This document shows positions 28,730 to 39,339 of a DNA stretch of 54,472 nt, piece after piece. Origin of the DNA: Methanospirillaceae archaeon (GTDB lineage: Archaea; Halobacteriota; Methanomicrobia; Methanomicrobiales; Methanospirillaceae); assembly GCA_016926505.1 (NCBI GenBank), contig JAFGOM010000112.1, forward strand, positions 1 to 54,472. The letters run 5' to 3'. The notes under the pieces were generated by a model. That model made no database searches and was not told the DNA's origin. It saw nothing but the letters and a program-made list of their open reading frames with translations. The position numbers and the translations under genes are program-made. Each line of letters begins with the position of its first letter. The first letter of the stretch is position 1.

Positions 28730-30165
28730 AATACCTCCTTTCTCTCTCCTACAATGGTGATAATGTCCTGACGGCACGAACCGGCCGCTATCTGTTCTGC
28801 AAGCTTTAAATCCTGAAGCTCTTCAGCGATCCAGGCTGAAAAGTCTCCGCGTTGTAAGTGGTACATGATTGAATCATTCGGTACAACCTGCAGGAGATCA
28901 TAGAACTGGTCCAGGTTGTAGGCTGTGTATCCACAGTACCCGGTCGGACACCGGAAATGGAATGCTTCATCAGGGGAGACGGTCCGAAGAGCCTTTGCTG
29001 ATTTCTGGTTTTTGATAAGTCTGATACTGCGTTTCTCATAGTCTGCTAATATCTGCATATAGGTCCTGAATACCTCTTCCGGGCCGGGATTGCTCTGACG
29101 GCTCAAACCATCTTTGCCGTTTGGAAACCCTGATGCCATCGAAGAGAAATGATCACTGATCTGGAGATACCTCCAGATGGATGGATGGATCGCATAGGTC
29201 TCTGCCTTCTGGATGGCAGAATATGCGGTATACTGCCGCTCATTCCCAATCCATGCCGACACATCCTTCTCAACATCTGCCCACGAGATAGTGCCGGTAA
29301 CGTCAATGGTTCCTGCAGGATCATGATTCTTAAGTGCACGGGAGGGGAGGAGAGCGGTGACATCCCGTGCTGCCATTTCCCGGGGCAGATGCTGCATGAA
29401 ATCAAAAATGCCGGTTTCTTCTTTATGATGTTCGCCAAACGACTCGAGGTTAAAGAAGAGCGTTATCAGCTCCCCGGGTGATTCTCTGAGCCATGCTGCA
29501 TAGGTATCTGCGGTAAGGGGATACTTATCCCAGGCCGGATTGCCGAATCGGAATGCAATATCATCAGAAAGGCAGGTGTTTCTGAGAAAAACCGGAATAC
29601 CATTGCAGCGGTACAGATGATTGGGACATCTCCATTCCAGAACATGGGCTGCACCTTCAGCCCATATCCCGGAAAAACCCATCTGCTGTGCAGCAGCAGC
29701 TATCTCATTATCAAACATAAGACCGGTATTCTCAACGATTACCGGAGTGACACCGAAGATATCATGAACCATGTCCCGGTGCATGATAACCTGCCTGATA
29801 AACTCTGATTTATCAGCGAATAATCCTGCAATGCTGTGATAATACGTCTGTGCCAGCAGTTCAGCATTTGAATGGCGTGCAATCTCCTGGAAGAGAGATA
29901 CCTGATCCTTTTCCCACTTTTCGAGTTGTTCAATCAGGGTGCCGGATAATGAGAGTGCACACCGAAATCCTTGATCCAGAAGAGTAAGCAGCATCTCCGA
30001 TGCCGGCCGGTAGCACTGTTCACAAACCCGGGAGAGAATCTCGTGGTTTTTGCTATCAAGGTACAGACTCTCTAAATCTTTCTGTTTTACACCTGCTTCC
30101 TTTGAAAAGTACTGGTTTAACCGATATGGCTGGTGAACCTCAAATCCAATGCAGACATCTGGCAT
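28711..30165 (-). CDS. GH57 alpha-amylase-like protein with altered catalytic Asp
   Basis: The 484-aa protein begins with VCIGFEVHQPYRL, the GH57 motif 1 region, and follows the family through QTYYHSIAGLF and the nucleophile motif (GIWAEGAAHVLEW, Glu170). In the acid/base motif, usually Asp-x-Glu-x-Phe-Gly, the sequence is FFNLESFGEHH: codon AAC gives Asn239 instead of Asp. GH57 alpha-amylase-like proteins lacking a catalytic residue are known as a subgroup, so this may be an inactive or altered enzyme. A ribosome-binding site (GAGGAATA) precedes the ATG. It overlaps the downstream GT4 gene. Confidence 0.87.
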   Translation of the reverse strand: MPDVCIGFEVHQPYRLNQYFSKEAGVKQKDLESLYLDSKNHEILSRVCEQCYRPASEMLLTLLDQGFRCALSLSGTLIEQLEKWEKDQVSLFQEIARHSNAELLAQTYYHSIAGLFADKSEFIRQVIMHRDMVHDIFGVTPVIVENTGLMFDNEIAAAAQQMGFSGIWAEGAAHVLEWRCPNHLYRCNGIPVFLRNTCLSDDIAFRFGNPAWDKYPLTADTYAAWLRESPGELITLFFNLESFGEHHKEETGIFDFMQHLPREMAARDVTALLPSRALKNHDPAGTIDVTGTISWADVEKDVSAWIGNERQYTAYSAIQKAETYAIHPSIWRYLQISDHFSSMASGFPNGKDGLSRQSNPGPEEVFRTYMQILADYEKRSIRLIKNQKSAKALRTVSPDEAFHFRCPTGYCGYTAYNLDQFYDLLQVVPNDSIMYHLQRGDFSAWIAEELQDLKLAEQIAAGSCRQDIITIVGERKEVLWNPLR

Positions 30166-30608
30166 GTATTATTCCTCTGTCATTTGGTAATCTATCCGGG
30201 TCTGCGTCTTAAATCCCGGAATTTCAGACCCGGAATTGTGGGAACCCGTGTTATCAGATCCGGATACGTTACAGACCTCTGATAAAGAGGGATATAACAC
30301 TTGTATGCACGGGCATGATCTCGAACCGGCACCCTTGAAAACCTACCGGAAGGAAAAGATCTCCCGTATCCCTGTTGTGTTCCCCTCTCTTTTTTATGAC
30401 CCGGAAATCTTTCTGTTCCGGCATGGCTACCGGGGAAACAGAATAACAGGGTTATGATCGCGAATCAACAGGGGTACGGATGAAGATCTCACCTCATATA
30501 GGGAGAGATTCGTATTGGAATCTATTAGATGTGTCTTGTATGATCACATATTGAGACAAATTTTGAAACATAAGGATGGACCCGGGTCATCTGAAAAGAG
30601 TACCCCGG
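30166..30608. other. Intergenic region
   Basis: No gene, RNA or clear repeat is visible on either strand in this 443-bp gap. It presumably contains the promoter of the GH57/GT4 operon. Confidence 0.3.
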
Positions 30609-30995
30609 TTAACCGGTATGCTTTACTTTATTGAGGGTTATCAGTAAGGTGCCATTCTCAAATCTCTTATCAGCAAACGTAGCCGCATCAGGCAGTAGTA
30701 TCTCGCTCTTATAATTTCTGAGAGAATTTGTAGCAGAGATAATGAGATGGTTGTATTCAAGATCAATTCGTATCTTCTCTTCACTGACTTCAGGTATCAG
30801 AGCAGTGATATGGTATTTCGAATCATTGTCCCACAAGGATGTTTCCAGTTCGATGAACTCATCCCCGGGACCTGCTTTTGAGTTTTGTGGTTTCATAAAA
30901 ACTCTCTGGTGTGAGGTATTCCTGCATGATACGATGTTGTTGTTTTCCCGGGATTGGATATGTGTCTTTTTAGAAGATACCGGTCTGTCATGCAT
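30609..30995 (-). CDS. Hsp20/alpha-crystallin-like small protein
   Basis: The protein is up to 128 aa; an internal ATG at 30896 would give 95 aa. Its C-terminal 85 residues follow the Hsp20 fold: YHITALIPEVSEEKIRIDLE for the beta2-beta3 strands, NHLIISA and NYKSEILLP, then RFENGTLLITLNK matching the A-x-x-x-x-G-L/V-L end of the alpha-crystallin domain. The usual C-terminal IxI tail is missing. It may be a diverged chaperone or a gas-vesicle-type Hsp20 relative. The start is undecided and there is no clear promoter. Confidence 0.65.
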   Translation of the reverse strand: MHDRPVSSKKTHIQSRENNNIVSCRNTSHQRVFMKPQNSKAGPGDEFIELETSLWDNDSKYHITALIPEVSEEKIRIDLEYNHLIISATNSLRNYKSEILLPDAATFADKRFENGTLLITLNKVKHTG

Positions 30996-31256
30996 CCGGA
31001 TATCACACAGATCTCATCATGGAAAGAGACACTATCCTCTCTTTGCTCATGGTTTTTCTCTCTCAGGATGCGAGCCTGACTCGTTTAGAACAAACTTCGT
31101 TTTGAAGATAAAAAGAGGTTTATGATATTGTCAGATTATGTTTCACTTTTTGAAATATAACCAGAGTACGGGTTTTTTGAAAGACCCATACCGGCGGGAG
31201 TGGTTCGAAACCGCAACGAGAAATAACGTCCGTGTGAGCAGATAAAGAGATTGCAG

Positions 31257-31285
31257 GAAGAAGGATCTATGAGAGATCCTTCTTC
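31257..31285 (-). terminator. Perfect 12-bp hairpin at the end of the REC-PadR gene
   Basis: GAAGAAGGATCT (31257-31268), a 5-base loop and the exact complement AGATCCTTCTTC (31274-31285) straddle the stop codon of the response-regulator gene. The position fits a transcript-end or stability element for the minus-strand kinase/regulator operon. No long T-run follows. Confidence 0.45.
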
Positions 31286-32628
31286 TCTTCTGCGCTCATA
31301 CCCGGGGCACCATCCAGGACATGCTGGAAGATAAACCGGAATTCATCCAGCTTCTTCCTGATATAATTCTGCCCTTCCTCGGTTGGCGAGTATCGTTTTG
31401 ATTTCCCGCTCATCTTCATAGTCAGGTATCCATCCTGTTCAAGCTGGTATAAAAGGGTGTAGATTCGTGCCTGTGGAACAAGCACCCGGTACCGGTTGTG
31501 AATTTCATGCACGATATCATATCCTGAAAGGGGACGGGTCAGGAGCGAGAGAACAACGGGTTCGAGAGATTTCTTAACCACCTCATCAATAGTCTCCTGA
31601 GGAACGACAAAAACAGAACGGGATGAGAATGAATGATGTGCAAAGGAAAGAGCAGTATCTGCTCCGACTGAGACGATGACCCGGGGGATTTTGTCTGCTA
31701 ATTCCTGCACCAGATGGTTTTCATGTGCGGTGACCTGCAATGCAATAATACCAGATACAGAAGGTGTTTTCGTACGATATGAGCAGATGTATTCGGTAAC
31801 CGTGATACAATCCTGCTCACTGGCATGTGCAGGAATATCCAGAAGCACCTGCACGGGAAGGGGAGATGATGTTTCTTTACCGGCAGGTAAGTATTGTTCC
31901 AGGAACGGAATAGAGGCAGGTAATGACTCATCTTTTATCCGTAAAGAGATGAGTTTTTTATCTCTCCTCTCCGGGAAGAACCGGGGAAGGATCCGTGAAT
32001 GTGCATATACAAAGAGGGTTTGTATACCCTTTTGCAGAGCTTCCTGAATGGCAAAGGTAAAGACCATCTCTTTGACCGACTCATCTGAATAAATGAGAAG
32101 GATAAGATCAGAACAGATATCACTGATAAGAATCGTTTTTAAACCGGAAAAATCATCAGAACCGGTTGATGAGCCTTCATTCCCGGTTCCATCCTGCAAC
32201 TGGTGACCAAAGTGATTTGTTGTTCTCCCCGTTTTTCCTGAATCTTTTATTTTTTTTCGGAACAGGGCAATCTCGATCGCTGCTTTGATCTCGAGTTCAT
32301 TAAAGGGCTTTACGATATAACCGTATGGTTGTACCTGTTTTGCCTTTGTGATGATGAGATCATCTGCATAGGATGTAACAAAAATGACAGGGATCTGCAG
32401 ATCAGTGATAATTATTTCTGCAGCCTCTATCCCGTTCATCTTTCCCGGCATCACGATATCCATAAGGACGATATCAGGGTGTAATTGTTGTGCCTTCCTG
32501 ACTGCGTCTTCACCGGATGCTGCCATCCCGACAACTGCATACCCAAGCGTACTCAGTCGTTCCTCAAGCTGCATGGTAATGATGGCCTCATCATCAACAA
32601 CCAGGATCGTTGCTATCGGATCATTCAT
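31267..32628 (-). CDS. REC-(MEDS-like)-PadR response regulator
   Basis: The 453-aa protein starts with a CheY-like receiver (ILVVDDEAI acidic pair; phosphoacceptor Asp57 in VLMDIVMPG; conserved Lys in YIVKPF). A central region of about 200 residues ([29 protein letters not shown]) resembles the MEDS sensory domain of methanogens and DcmR, although this is only a pattern match. The last 100 residues are a PadR-type winged helix ([27 protein letters not shown]). The ATG overlaps the stop of the upstream PAS kinase by 8 bases. This is the cognate regulator, and receiver-to-PadR output is rare in archaea. Confidence 0.75.
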   Translation of the reverse strand: MNDPIATILVVDDEAIITMQLEERLSTLGYAVVGMAASGEDAVRKAQQLHPDIVLMDIVMPGKMNGIEAAEIIITDLQIPVIFVTSYADDLIITKAKQVQPYGYIVKPFNELEIKAAIEIALFRKKIKDSGKTGRTTNHFGHQLQDGTGNEGSSTGSDDFSGLKTILISDICSDLILLIYSDESVKEMVFTFAIQEALQKGIQTLFVYAHSRILPRFFPERRDKKLISLRIKDESLPASIPFLEQYLPAGKETSSPLPVQVLLDIPAHASEQDCITVTEYICSYRTKTPSVSGIIALQVTAHENHLVQELADKIPRVIVSVGADTALSFAHHSFSSRSVFVVPQETIDEVVKKSLEPVVLSLLTRPLSGYDIVHEIHNRYRVLVPQARIYTLLYQLEQDGYLTMKMSGKSKRYSPTEEGQNYIRKKLDEFRFIFQHVLDGAPGMSAEEKKDLS

Positions 32629-35600
32629 CCTGCCACACTTCTTTTTTTACCGGGAAGGAGATGAAAACTTCGGTACCTTCTTTTCGTCTCATTACGAGTG
32701 TCCCTTGTAACTGCTGCTCTATGAGATTTCTGACCAGTTTTAAGCCGAGACTGCTTGCCGCAGTAATATCAAAGTCATCACTGATACCATTTCCATCATC
32801 GGAAACGGTAATAAACACCGTACCCTCTTTCTCGCGAAGCACGATGGTAATGGTTCCATGGTTTCTTTCTAAAAAGGCATGCTTATACGCATTTGAAAGG
32901 ATCTCGTTGAGGATAAGGGCACAGGGAATAGCCTGGTCCACAGGGAGATAGAATTCATCTGATTCGAGAGAACAGAGGACTTGGCAATCTTTTCTCCCGT
33001 ATATCATCGATATCGCGGATATCTGGTCTTCTGCCTGTTTCTTCATATCTATCCGGTCAAACTGTGCACTCTCGTAAAGCCGGGTATGAATCTGCGACAT
33101 CGTTTTTATCTTCATCATTACATCAGTCAGGATAGAACCGGTACCCGCATCTGCAGTTCTCATCCGGGTCATGTCAAGAAGACTCGAGATCAGCTGAAGG
33201 TTATTCTTAACGCGATGATGAATTTCTCTCAGCAGCACCTCTTTCTCATGTAATGAGGCGATAATCTGATCCCTGGCATGTTTGTGCCGGGTGACATCCC
33301 GATAACTCCATACCCGTCCGATAACCGTTTCACCAATCTTTTGCGGGATTGAATAACGCTCAAAAAGTCGTCCATCCTTTAGTTCAAGCATGTCATAGCG
33401 TTCACGTCCAGGATTTTCATTCAGATCTGAGACGCTTTTCAGGTACGCATCGGGATCTTTGAGCTGATCTGCCAGGTAGGTTATTATCAGGTGATGATCT
33501 GCCGTGTCGATAATCCCGGCTTCGATATGCCACATGTCAGCAAATTTCCGATTACAGGTAGTGACGTTTCCTTTCCGGTCGACAACCAGTATACCATCAG
33601 CGGTTGATTCAATTGCTGCATTCAGGAGTGAGAGGGTCTTTCTGATGGTACTCTCGGCAAGGATACGCTGGGTATTCTCTACCTCAAGAGCACGGTTCGT
33701 CATGGCAAGTTCAACTGTTTTTTTCTGAATTCCCTGCTCCAGTTCGTCATTAAACCGTATCAGAAGTTCTTCGTACCGCCTGCGTTCAGTGATATCCCGG
33801 ACCACTGCAAGGATGTCTGTGACTGCACCCGACTCGTCCCGGATAATCGTAGCATTGTAGAGAACCGGGGTACAATGACCATCCTTATGGAGAATGAAAA
33901 GCTCATAATCGGTAATAACACCATTAAGGAATACCTTTTCATATCCTGCCCGTGCCAGGTCCGGTTCAGCGAAATACCCTGAGAAATCCGTTCCGATGAG
34001 CTCGTCACGGGTACAGCCGGTAATGCTCGTGAATGCCTTGTTTACATCATGAATAAAACCATCAGGACAGATAATAACGAGAGGATCCAGGTTTGCCTCG
34101 AACAGACCCCGGTTATACGTGTTTGCTGCGATGAGGGCTTCCTGCGCTGCCTTTTCGGCAGTAACATCATCAAAAACCACTATTATCTCATCTGAAGAGA
34201 GAGGATAGATGAAGTTCTCAGTTCTGACCGGTTCGGAGGAGTGTGTGTATACCAGTGCAACCGGCTCGGGCATCCGGGTTTTGCGTACACGTGTTAAAAC
34301 CGTGTGAAATTCCGTGTCCCGTAGATCCGGAAAGATACGAAAGAGACTTTTTCCGATGATCTCATCACGGACAAGAACAAGAATGGCCAGGCCTGCCGGA
34401 TTGATATTTCTGATAGTAAAATCAGTCCCCTCTTTTGATGTTTGTAACACAATAACGCCGCTTGATATCACCTGGAACAGTTCCCGGAACCGTTTCTCAC
34501 TCCGTAAGAGTTTGTTCTCCGTTTCTTTGCGCCCGGAAATGTCCCTGATGATAGCCCACATCCCAGCCGGGTTTCCCCAATCGTCATACACGAGACTGGT
34601 CCTGAGCTCAACCGGTACGATACTGCCGTCTTTCCGGTAATACTCCTTTTCATAGAGACCTGAAAATCCATCTGCGAAAACCTGTTTCTCAATAATATCT
34701 GCTTCGACAGCATGCCAGTCTTCAGGAGTGATATCAGTATAGGTGAGAGATAGCATCTCATCCGGCTCATACCCGAGCATCTGACAGAAAGAATCATTAC
34801 ATTCCGTGATCATTCCGGTCATATCCACGCTGGCATAGCCATCCCGGAGGTTGTCATACAACAGACGATACTTCTTCTCACTTGTCAGAAGGGCTTCTTC
34901 TGCTTTCTTTTTTTCTGTAATGTCTTTTACCATTGAGAGGATGACGGGATGCCCGGCGTAGATGATCCGGTCAAGGGTTATCTCTGCGTACCTGGCATCA
35001 CCGTTCTTCGTGAGAAAAGAGATCGTAACGGTATCGGGAACTGGTTCTCCCAGTAACGCTTTTTGGCCCAGGGATCGTACCCGTTCATGATCACAGGGAT
35101 GGACAAGAGTCAGGGGTCTAATCTGCAACAGTTCGTCCAAACTCCATCCTGAGATCCCGCCCGCTTGTCTGTTGGCGAATAAGAACCGGTCCTGATTACA
35201 GATAACGATTGCATCATGACTGTTCTCAACGACCAGGCGGTACCGTTCCTCGCTCTCCTGTAAGGCAATTTCCGCCTCTCTCTGTCTGGTTATATCACAG
35301 AAGATACCAAGAACCCCGATACAGGAACCAGATTCATCGAGAATTGGTGTCTTTTGTGTATTAACCCAGTAATTCTTTCTTTTTGTTACGTATTCTTCGA
35401 TGATTACATGACTTTTACCTGATATCATAACCATTCGGTCGTCAGCCCGGTATCTATCAGCCAGAGACTTTGGGAAGAATTCATAATCTGTCTTTCCAAC
35501 TATCTCTTCAGGATTAATACCGAGATCGGATGCATAAAGGGTATTACAGGAGAGGTATACTGAATTTGTATCCTTGGTAAAGATCTTCTGCGGGATGGTC

Positions 35601-35662
35601 TCAACTATCCGGCGGTAGTGTTCTTCACGTTCTTTACTATTTTCTTCCTTTTTATGCATCAT
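32621..35662 (-). CDS. Large multi-PAS sensor histidine kinase, HisKA_2 type
   Basis: The 1013-aa soluble protein carries about six PAS domains in a row (for example [83 protein letters not shown]). These end in a HisKA_2 dimerisation helix, [19 protein letters not shown] (phospho-His in IHHRVKNN, about residue 800), and an HATPase domain ([31 protein letters not shown]). It overlaps the REC-PadR gene, forming a complete two-component operon. The signal is unknown; the PAS repeats suggest redox or small-ligand sensing. Confidence 0.92.
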   Translation of the reverse strand: MMHKKEENSKEREEHYRRIVETIPQKIFTKDTNSVYLSCNTLYASDLGINPEEIVGKTDYEFFPKSLADRYRADDRMVMISGKSHVIIEEYVTKRKNYWVNTQKTPILDESGSCIGVLGIFCDITRQREAEIALQESEERYRLVVENSHDAIVICNQDRFLFANRQAGGISGWSLDELLQIRPLTLVHPCDHERVRSLGQKALLGEPVPDTVTISFLTKNGDARYAEITLDRIIYAGHPVILSMVKDITEKKKAEEALLTSEKKYRLLYDNLRDGYASVDMTGMITECNDSFCQMLGYEPDEMLSLTYTDITPEDWHAVEADIIEKQVFADGFSGLYEKEYYRKDGSIVPVELRTSLVYDDWGNPAGMWAIIRDISGRKETENKLLRSEKRFRELFQVISSGVIVLQTSKEGTDFTIRNINPAGLAILVLVRDEIIGKSLFRIFPDLRDTEFHTVLTRVRKTRMPEPVALVYTHSSEPVRTENFIYPLSSDEIIVVFDDVTAEKAAQEALIAANTYNRGLFEANLDPLVIICPDGFIHDVNKAFTSITGCTRDELIGTDFSGYFAEPDLARAGYEKVFLNGVITDYELFILHKDGHCTPVLYNATIIRDESGAVTDILAVVRDITERRRYEELLIRFNDELEQGIQKKTVELAMTNRALEVENTQRILAESTIRKTLSLLNAAIESTADGILVVDRKGNVTTCNRKFADMWHIEAGIIDTADHHLIITYLADQLKDPDAYLKSVSDLNENPGRERYDMLELKDGRLFERYSIPQKIGETVIGRVWSYRDVTRHKHARDQIIASLHEKEVLLREIHHRVKNNLQLISSLLDMTRMRTADAGTGSILTDVMMKIKTMSQIHTRLYESAQFDRIDMKKQAEDQISAISMIYGRKDCQVLCSLESDEFYLPVDQAIPCALILNEILSNAYKHAFLERNHGTITIVLREKEGTVFITVSDDGNGISDDFDITAASSLGLKLVRNLIEQQLQGTLVMRRKEGTEVFISFPVKKEVWQDE

Positions 35663-36214
35663 AATATCAGAGAACCTTGATCTTATCCTGTCCCTTTCTT
35701 CTACCCGTCTTAATAACCACAGTACATCTTCCTGATAAGAACCCGTGATTATTCCTCCGGTTTGAGAGGTACCTCAACCTGAAGTCATGTTATGAAATTT
35801 TTAGTGGTCGGTAATATTTTACACGATTATGCATTCTCATTATCAGATACCTCTACGAGAGAGAGTCAGGGGGTGAAACGTCAGACCCTGGCCATCATAC
35901 CCTGTCGGTGCAAAAATCCTGTGATCTCTTCTCTGTTTTCGTACCTAATAACACCTGTTCCTGCATGATACATGCCGGGGAATGAACGTCAGAACCGGTA
36001 TCTGAACCGGTTTTTTGACCGAAATCCCTGCAATTATCGAGGAATGCGCCATATTTCAGTTTCTCATCCTGTTCCGGGTCTCTCTTTCCTTGTCACAAAA
36101 GTTAATTATCCGGTTGTGCGGTAAGGAGAAAACCCGGAATATATGAGATACATAATCTGAATTATCCAGGATCTCTATCAGGTATCTATATGATACGTCA
36201 GAGCAACACTCCTT
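35663..36214. other. Intergenic region between divergent genes
   Basis: This 552-bp gap contains no gene. Near 35868-35902 an inverted repeat (CAGGG ... CCCTG) flanks AACGTCAGA. A second copy of AACGTCAGA occurs about 110 bases further on (near 35985). These could be regulatory sites for either divergent unit. A TATA box lies at the right end. Confidence 0.3.
36185..36194 (+). promoter_or_regulatory. TATA box of the TPR protein gene
   Basis: TCTATATGAT is centred about 26 bases before the ATG at 36215, predicting a leaderless transcript. No ribosome-binding site precedes that ATG, which agrees. Confidence 0.45.
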
Positions 36215-37204
36215 ATGGAGGAACGAACCAATTATACCCTGCTTATACTGATCTGTCTTTTGTGCACTGCCATGTATGGTGTATCTGCTGAACCGTCACC
36301 TGCATCTGCAAATGCGGGTACTGCATCAGACATTACAGAGATACCTGATGAATTCAGTTCTTTTGACCTTGCTCTCCGGGTAAATGCTGAGTATGCAAAG
36401 CCCTGGTGCATCCGTGGGCTTTACCTGTACGAACTGGGACGGTACGAAGAGGCGCTTCTTGCGTTTAATACTGCCATCACCCTAAACCCTGAATTTGACG
36501 AGGCATGGTACCACAAGGGAAGATCTCTGTACCAGCTGGAAAGGTATGAAGAGGCACTTCTTGCGTTTAATACTGCAATCGGAATAAACCCTTCCGATGC
36601 GAATGCATGGTATAACAAAGGATTTACCCTTGACAGTATCGGTCTTCATGAAGAGGCAATCCTCGCATTTGACCAGGGACTCGGGTTAAATCCGGCATTA
36701 ACTGATGTTTTTAAGAACAAGGTTCTGACCTTTTATACCATTGAGGATTACGACCAGGCGATTGAGGAACTGGGACTGACCTCAAAATTAAACCAGATCT
36801 CTGCAAAGGTCTGGAACGACAAGGGACTTGCACTGTACAACCAGTATGAGTATGATAAGGCAATTGCAGCCTTTTACGAGGCACTGAACCTGTACCCGGA
36901 ATATGCCGAGGTCTATTACAACATGGGACGAATCTATTACGATCTCCGCATGTACGAAGATGCACTGACCGGGTTCGAGACATCAATTATCTATGACCCC
37001 AGGTATGTACTGATCTTACGAAAAAATCCTGAGTATGCCTATGTCTGGTTTGTAAAAGGGGTAGCACTCGATGAGCATGAACAGTACGAGGAGGCGATTC
37101 TTGCCTATGAACAGGCGCTTTCCGTAGATAACGCCTATGCAGAGGCGTGGTCTCACCGGGGGGAGGCGATGTTTAACCTTGCAAAGAGCAGGTATACCGG
37201 ATAA
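36215..37204 (+). CDS. Secreted TPR-repeat protein
   Basis: The 329-aa protein has an N-terminal signal sequence (TLLILICLLCTAMYGVSA), so it is exported or lipid-side anchored. About seven 34-residue TPR units follow, with strongly repeated blocks such as RYEEALLAFNTAI, HEEAILAFDQGL, EYDKAIAAFYEAL and QYEEAILAYEQAL. The mature protein is little else than TPR helices, so it is a protein-interaction scaffold. Near-identical DNA in the second and third repeats (around 36440 and 36545) points to recent internal duplication. No enzyme domain is attached. Confidence 0.85.
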   Translation: MEERTNYTLLILICLLCTAMYGVSAEPSPASANAGTASDITEIPDEFSSFDLALRVNAEYAKPWCIRGLYLYELGRYEEALLAFNTAITLNPEFDEAWYHKGRSLYQLERYEEALLAFNTAIGINPSDANAWYNKGFTLDSIGLHEEAILAFDQGLGLNPALTDVFKNKVLTFYTIEDYDQAIEELGLTSKLNQISAKVWNDKGLALYNQYEYDKAIAAFYEALNLYPEYAEVYYNMGRIYYDLRMYEDALTGFETSIIYDPRYVLILRKNPEYAYVWFVKGVALDEHEQYEEAILAYEQALSVDNAYAEAWSHRGEAMFNLAKSRYTG

Positions 37205-37405
37205 GCCCTTCTCACAGAGGGAGGGTTTGTGATGAAAGGTACCGCGTCCGCTACCTGAACTGCACAAAAAAATCCGATGATAAATCTTGTATCCACAATA
37301 CCAGCCTATCTGCAACAGTAATCCGATAGATATTCCCTTTTTCTGCAGGCTTATACCATAATCAGACAACATCTTTTTCTTGCTTCTGATTCAGATACTA
37401 CACTC

Positions 37406-38752
37406 ATGGAAAAAATTCTGTATCCCGTTATTGTCATCCTGCTGACAGCCATGATCAGCGGGGTTAGCGGAGAGTCTGTTGTTCATTATATTGATGTGGG
37501 CCAGGGCGAGGCACAACTGCTTGAATCAGGGGGAAGATACATGCTTATTGATGCAGGACCACCGGAAGCTGCTGATGCACTGGTATCGTTCCTCTCTGCC
37601 CTTGGCGTGACCAGGCTTGATGTAGTAGTACTGACAAATCCTGACGAGGATCATAGCGGGGGACTGGGAAAAGTTCTCACCAGTTTCCCGGTTGATCTCT
37701 TTGTAGATAACGGAGAATCATACCAAAAAACTCCCGATGAAGAGATATCACCGTTTGTGGAATCAGAGCAGATATCCTACCTCCCGGTCGGGTATCAGGA
37801 TATCATCCCGTTTGCGGATGGGATAACGGTTCAGGTCGTACATCCGTTTACCGTAACCGGTGATCCTCTCGCAGATTCATTAGCCTTAAAAGTCACGGAT
37901 GGATCGGTCAGGTACCTCTTGTTAGGTTCTGCATCAGGTGGCGGAGGGGATCTCTCGTCAGAAATTGTCAGTATCGGCGGGCAGGGATCGACGGGCATCT
38001 CAAAACCGCTGTTTGAGAGGATAAATCCTGATGTTGCGATCATCTCCTTTGGTTTTGGAAACCAGTATGAGAAAACAGCAGCTGATATCATGAACGAACT
38101 GATCAAACGGGGAGTCCGGGTTTATCATCCTGATATGAACGGGGATATGGTGATTACCAGTGACGGGGATACCTATACCATACAGACAGAGAAACTGCAA
38201 AACCCGATAACCCAGGTTTTTACAGCAGGTATCATCCCTGATTCTGCTCAAGCCTCATATGCAATCACCCCGGGACCAACACCAACAACACCCAATGTAG
38301 AGTCGGTTTATGGTTCACCGTCCACGGTGGGTGGATCCAAAACAGAGACACCTCCTGAAACTACCCAATCCGGGTTTGCCATCACTCCGGGACCAACACC
38401 AACGACACCAACCGTAGAGTCGGTTTATGGTTCGCCGTCCACAGTGGGTGGATCCAAAACAAAGACACCTCCTGATACCTTCACACTTCCCTATGCAATT
38501 ACACCGGCGCCTTCTCCAACCATACCAACCACAAAGACATCGTACATCTCCCCATCCCAGACAACAGTATCTGCAACAAAGGCCCCTGCTTCATTGTTCT
38601 GTGACTGTTCAAAACCAGGATACTTCTGTTCTGATTTCCCGCTTGAGAACGGGTTGACCTGCCAGCAGTGCTATGATTACTGTAAATCACTGGGGAAAGG
38701 TGATATTCACTCACTTGATGAGAATGAGGACGGTATCGTGTGTAATGACTGA
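37406..38752 (+). CDS. Secreted ComEC-like metallo-beta-lactamase protein with Excalibur tail
   Basis: The 448-aa protein has a signal peptide (PVIVILLTAMISGVSG), then a ComEC/Rec2-type metallo-beta-lactamase domain (VHYIDVGQGEAQLLESGG; LIDAGPP; TNPDEDHSGG at residues 77-86). The first His of the HxHxDH metal motif is Asn here. A Pro/Thr-rich linker of 39-residue repeats follows. The last 50 residues are an Excalibur-type calcium-binding module (FCSDF, LDENEDGIVCND). The domain may act outside the cell on nucleic acid or another phosphoester. The ATG was chosen because the signal peptide begins there. Confidence 0.85.
   Translation: MEKILYPVIVILLTAMISGVSGESVVHYIDVGQGEAQLLESGGRYMLIDAGPPEAADALVSFLSALGVTRLDVVVLTNPDEDHSGGLGKVLTSFPVDLFVDNGESYQKTPDEEISPFVESEQISYLPVGYQDIIPFADGITVQVVHPFTVTGDPLADSLALKVTDGSVRYLLLGSASGGGGDLSSEIVSIGGQGSTGISKPLFERINPDVAIISFGFGNQYEKTAADIMNELIKRGVRVYHPDMNGDMVITSDGDTYTIQTEKLQNPITQVFTAGIIPDSAQASYAITPGPTPTTPNVESVYGSPSTVGGSKTETPPETTQSGFAITPGPTPTTPTVESVYGSPSTVGGSKTKTPPDTFTLPYAITPAPSPTIPTTKTSYISPSQTTVSATKAPASLFCDCSKPGYFCSDFPLENGLTCQQCYDYCKSLGKGDIHSLDENEDGIVCND
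38261..38505 (+). repeat. 117-bp tandem repeat inside the linker
   Basis: Two near-identical 117-bp units (38261-38377 and 38378-38494) and the start of a third encode the Pro/Thr-rich ITPGPTPTTP...SVYGSPSTVGG linker. The length is an exact multiple of three, so copy-number change keeps the frame. Confidence 0.85.
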
Positions 38753-39044
38753 TTAAGTATTGGATATTGCGGAAAGATCAGCAAATCTGCCTGAAACACC
38801 CGATGGTTGGAGTGTTTCTCAAGGGACTCTCTTTATTTCAATTGTCGGGAGAGAAAGGGATTCATACATTGTCTCTTACTTCAATTTCCTGATACATTAA
38901 TGGATTAAAGAGATACCCATTATAAATCATATCGCTCATTAACACCAACCAGATTATGCCATACATATTCTATGGGCTTCTCATTATGTCCATTATTGGA
39001 GGAAGACGTGAACAATCTTCGATCTGAATGAGACATCATTCCTT
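38753..39044. other. Intergenic region before decayed island
   Basis: No gene is visible. A TATA-like TTATAAAT lies near 38920 and may be the old promoter of the decayed DUF4258 gene downstream. Confidence 0.3.
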
Positions 39045-39339
39045 GTGATCCGGATAATCATACCGGGTATCGTCTTTATGCCGTTAAAAGAATCTTTGAA
39101 CGAGGAATATCCGGTATATGTCTCGGGAATAATCAGATCCGGTGAGATAATTGAATCATATCCAGATGATACCCCTTTTCCTTCCTGCCTTATCCTGGGG
39201 AGATATCAGGGAGACCATTTCATGTTATCATAGGAATAAAATATGCAGGAAAAGACTATTCAGGTAAATACCCTATGAACCATTGGCTGAAAGTTGGGAT
39301 ACTGAATTCAGGAAAAGAAAAGGAGATGCGCAAATTTAA
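39045..39339 (+). pseudogene. Frameshifted DUF4258 gene
   Basis: Pieces of a DUF4258 protein are spread over different frames: KRIFERGIS, then GEIIESYPDDTPFPSCLILG in the frame beginning at 39045, then EPLAESWDTEFRKRKGDAQI ending at a TAA at 39337-39339. At least two frameshifts separate them, so the gene is dead. DUF4258 proteins are toxin-like partners of YgiT-type zinc-finger antitoxins, and the next gene is a broken YgiT. The same pair occurs again near 51.5 kb. Confidence 0.7.

Noticed and set aside
36440..36590. Near-identical DNA blocks in the TPR gene as an insertion element
   Set aside because: They are in-frame TPR units with the usual 34-residue period, explained by internal duplication.
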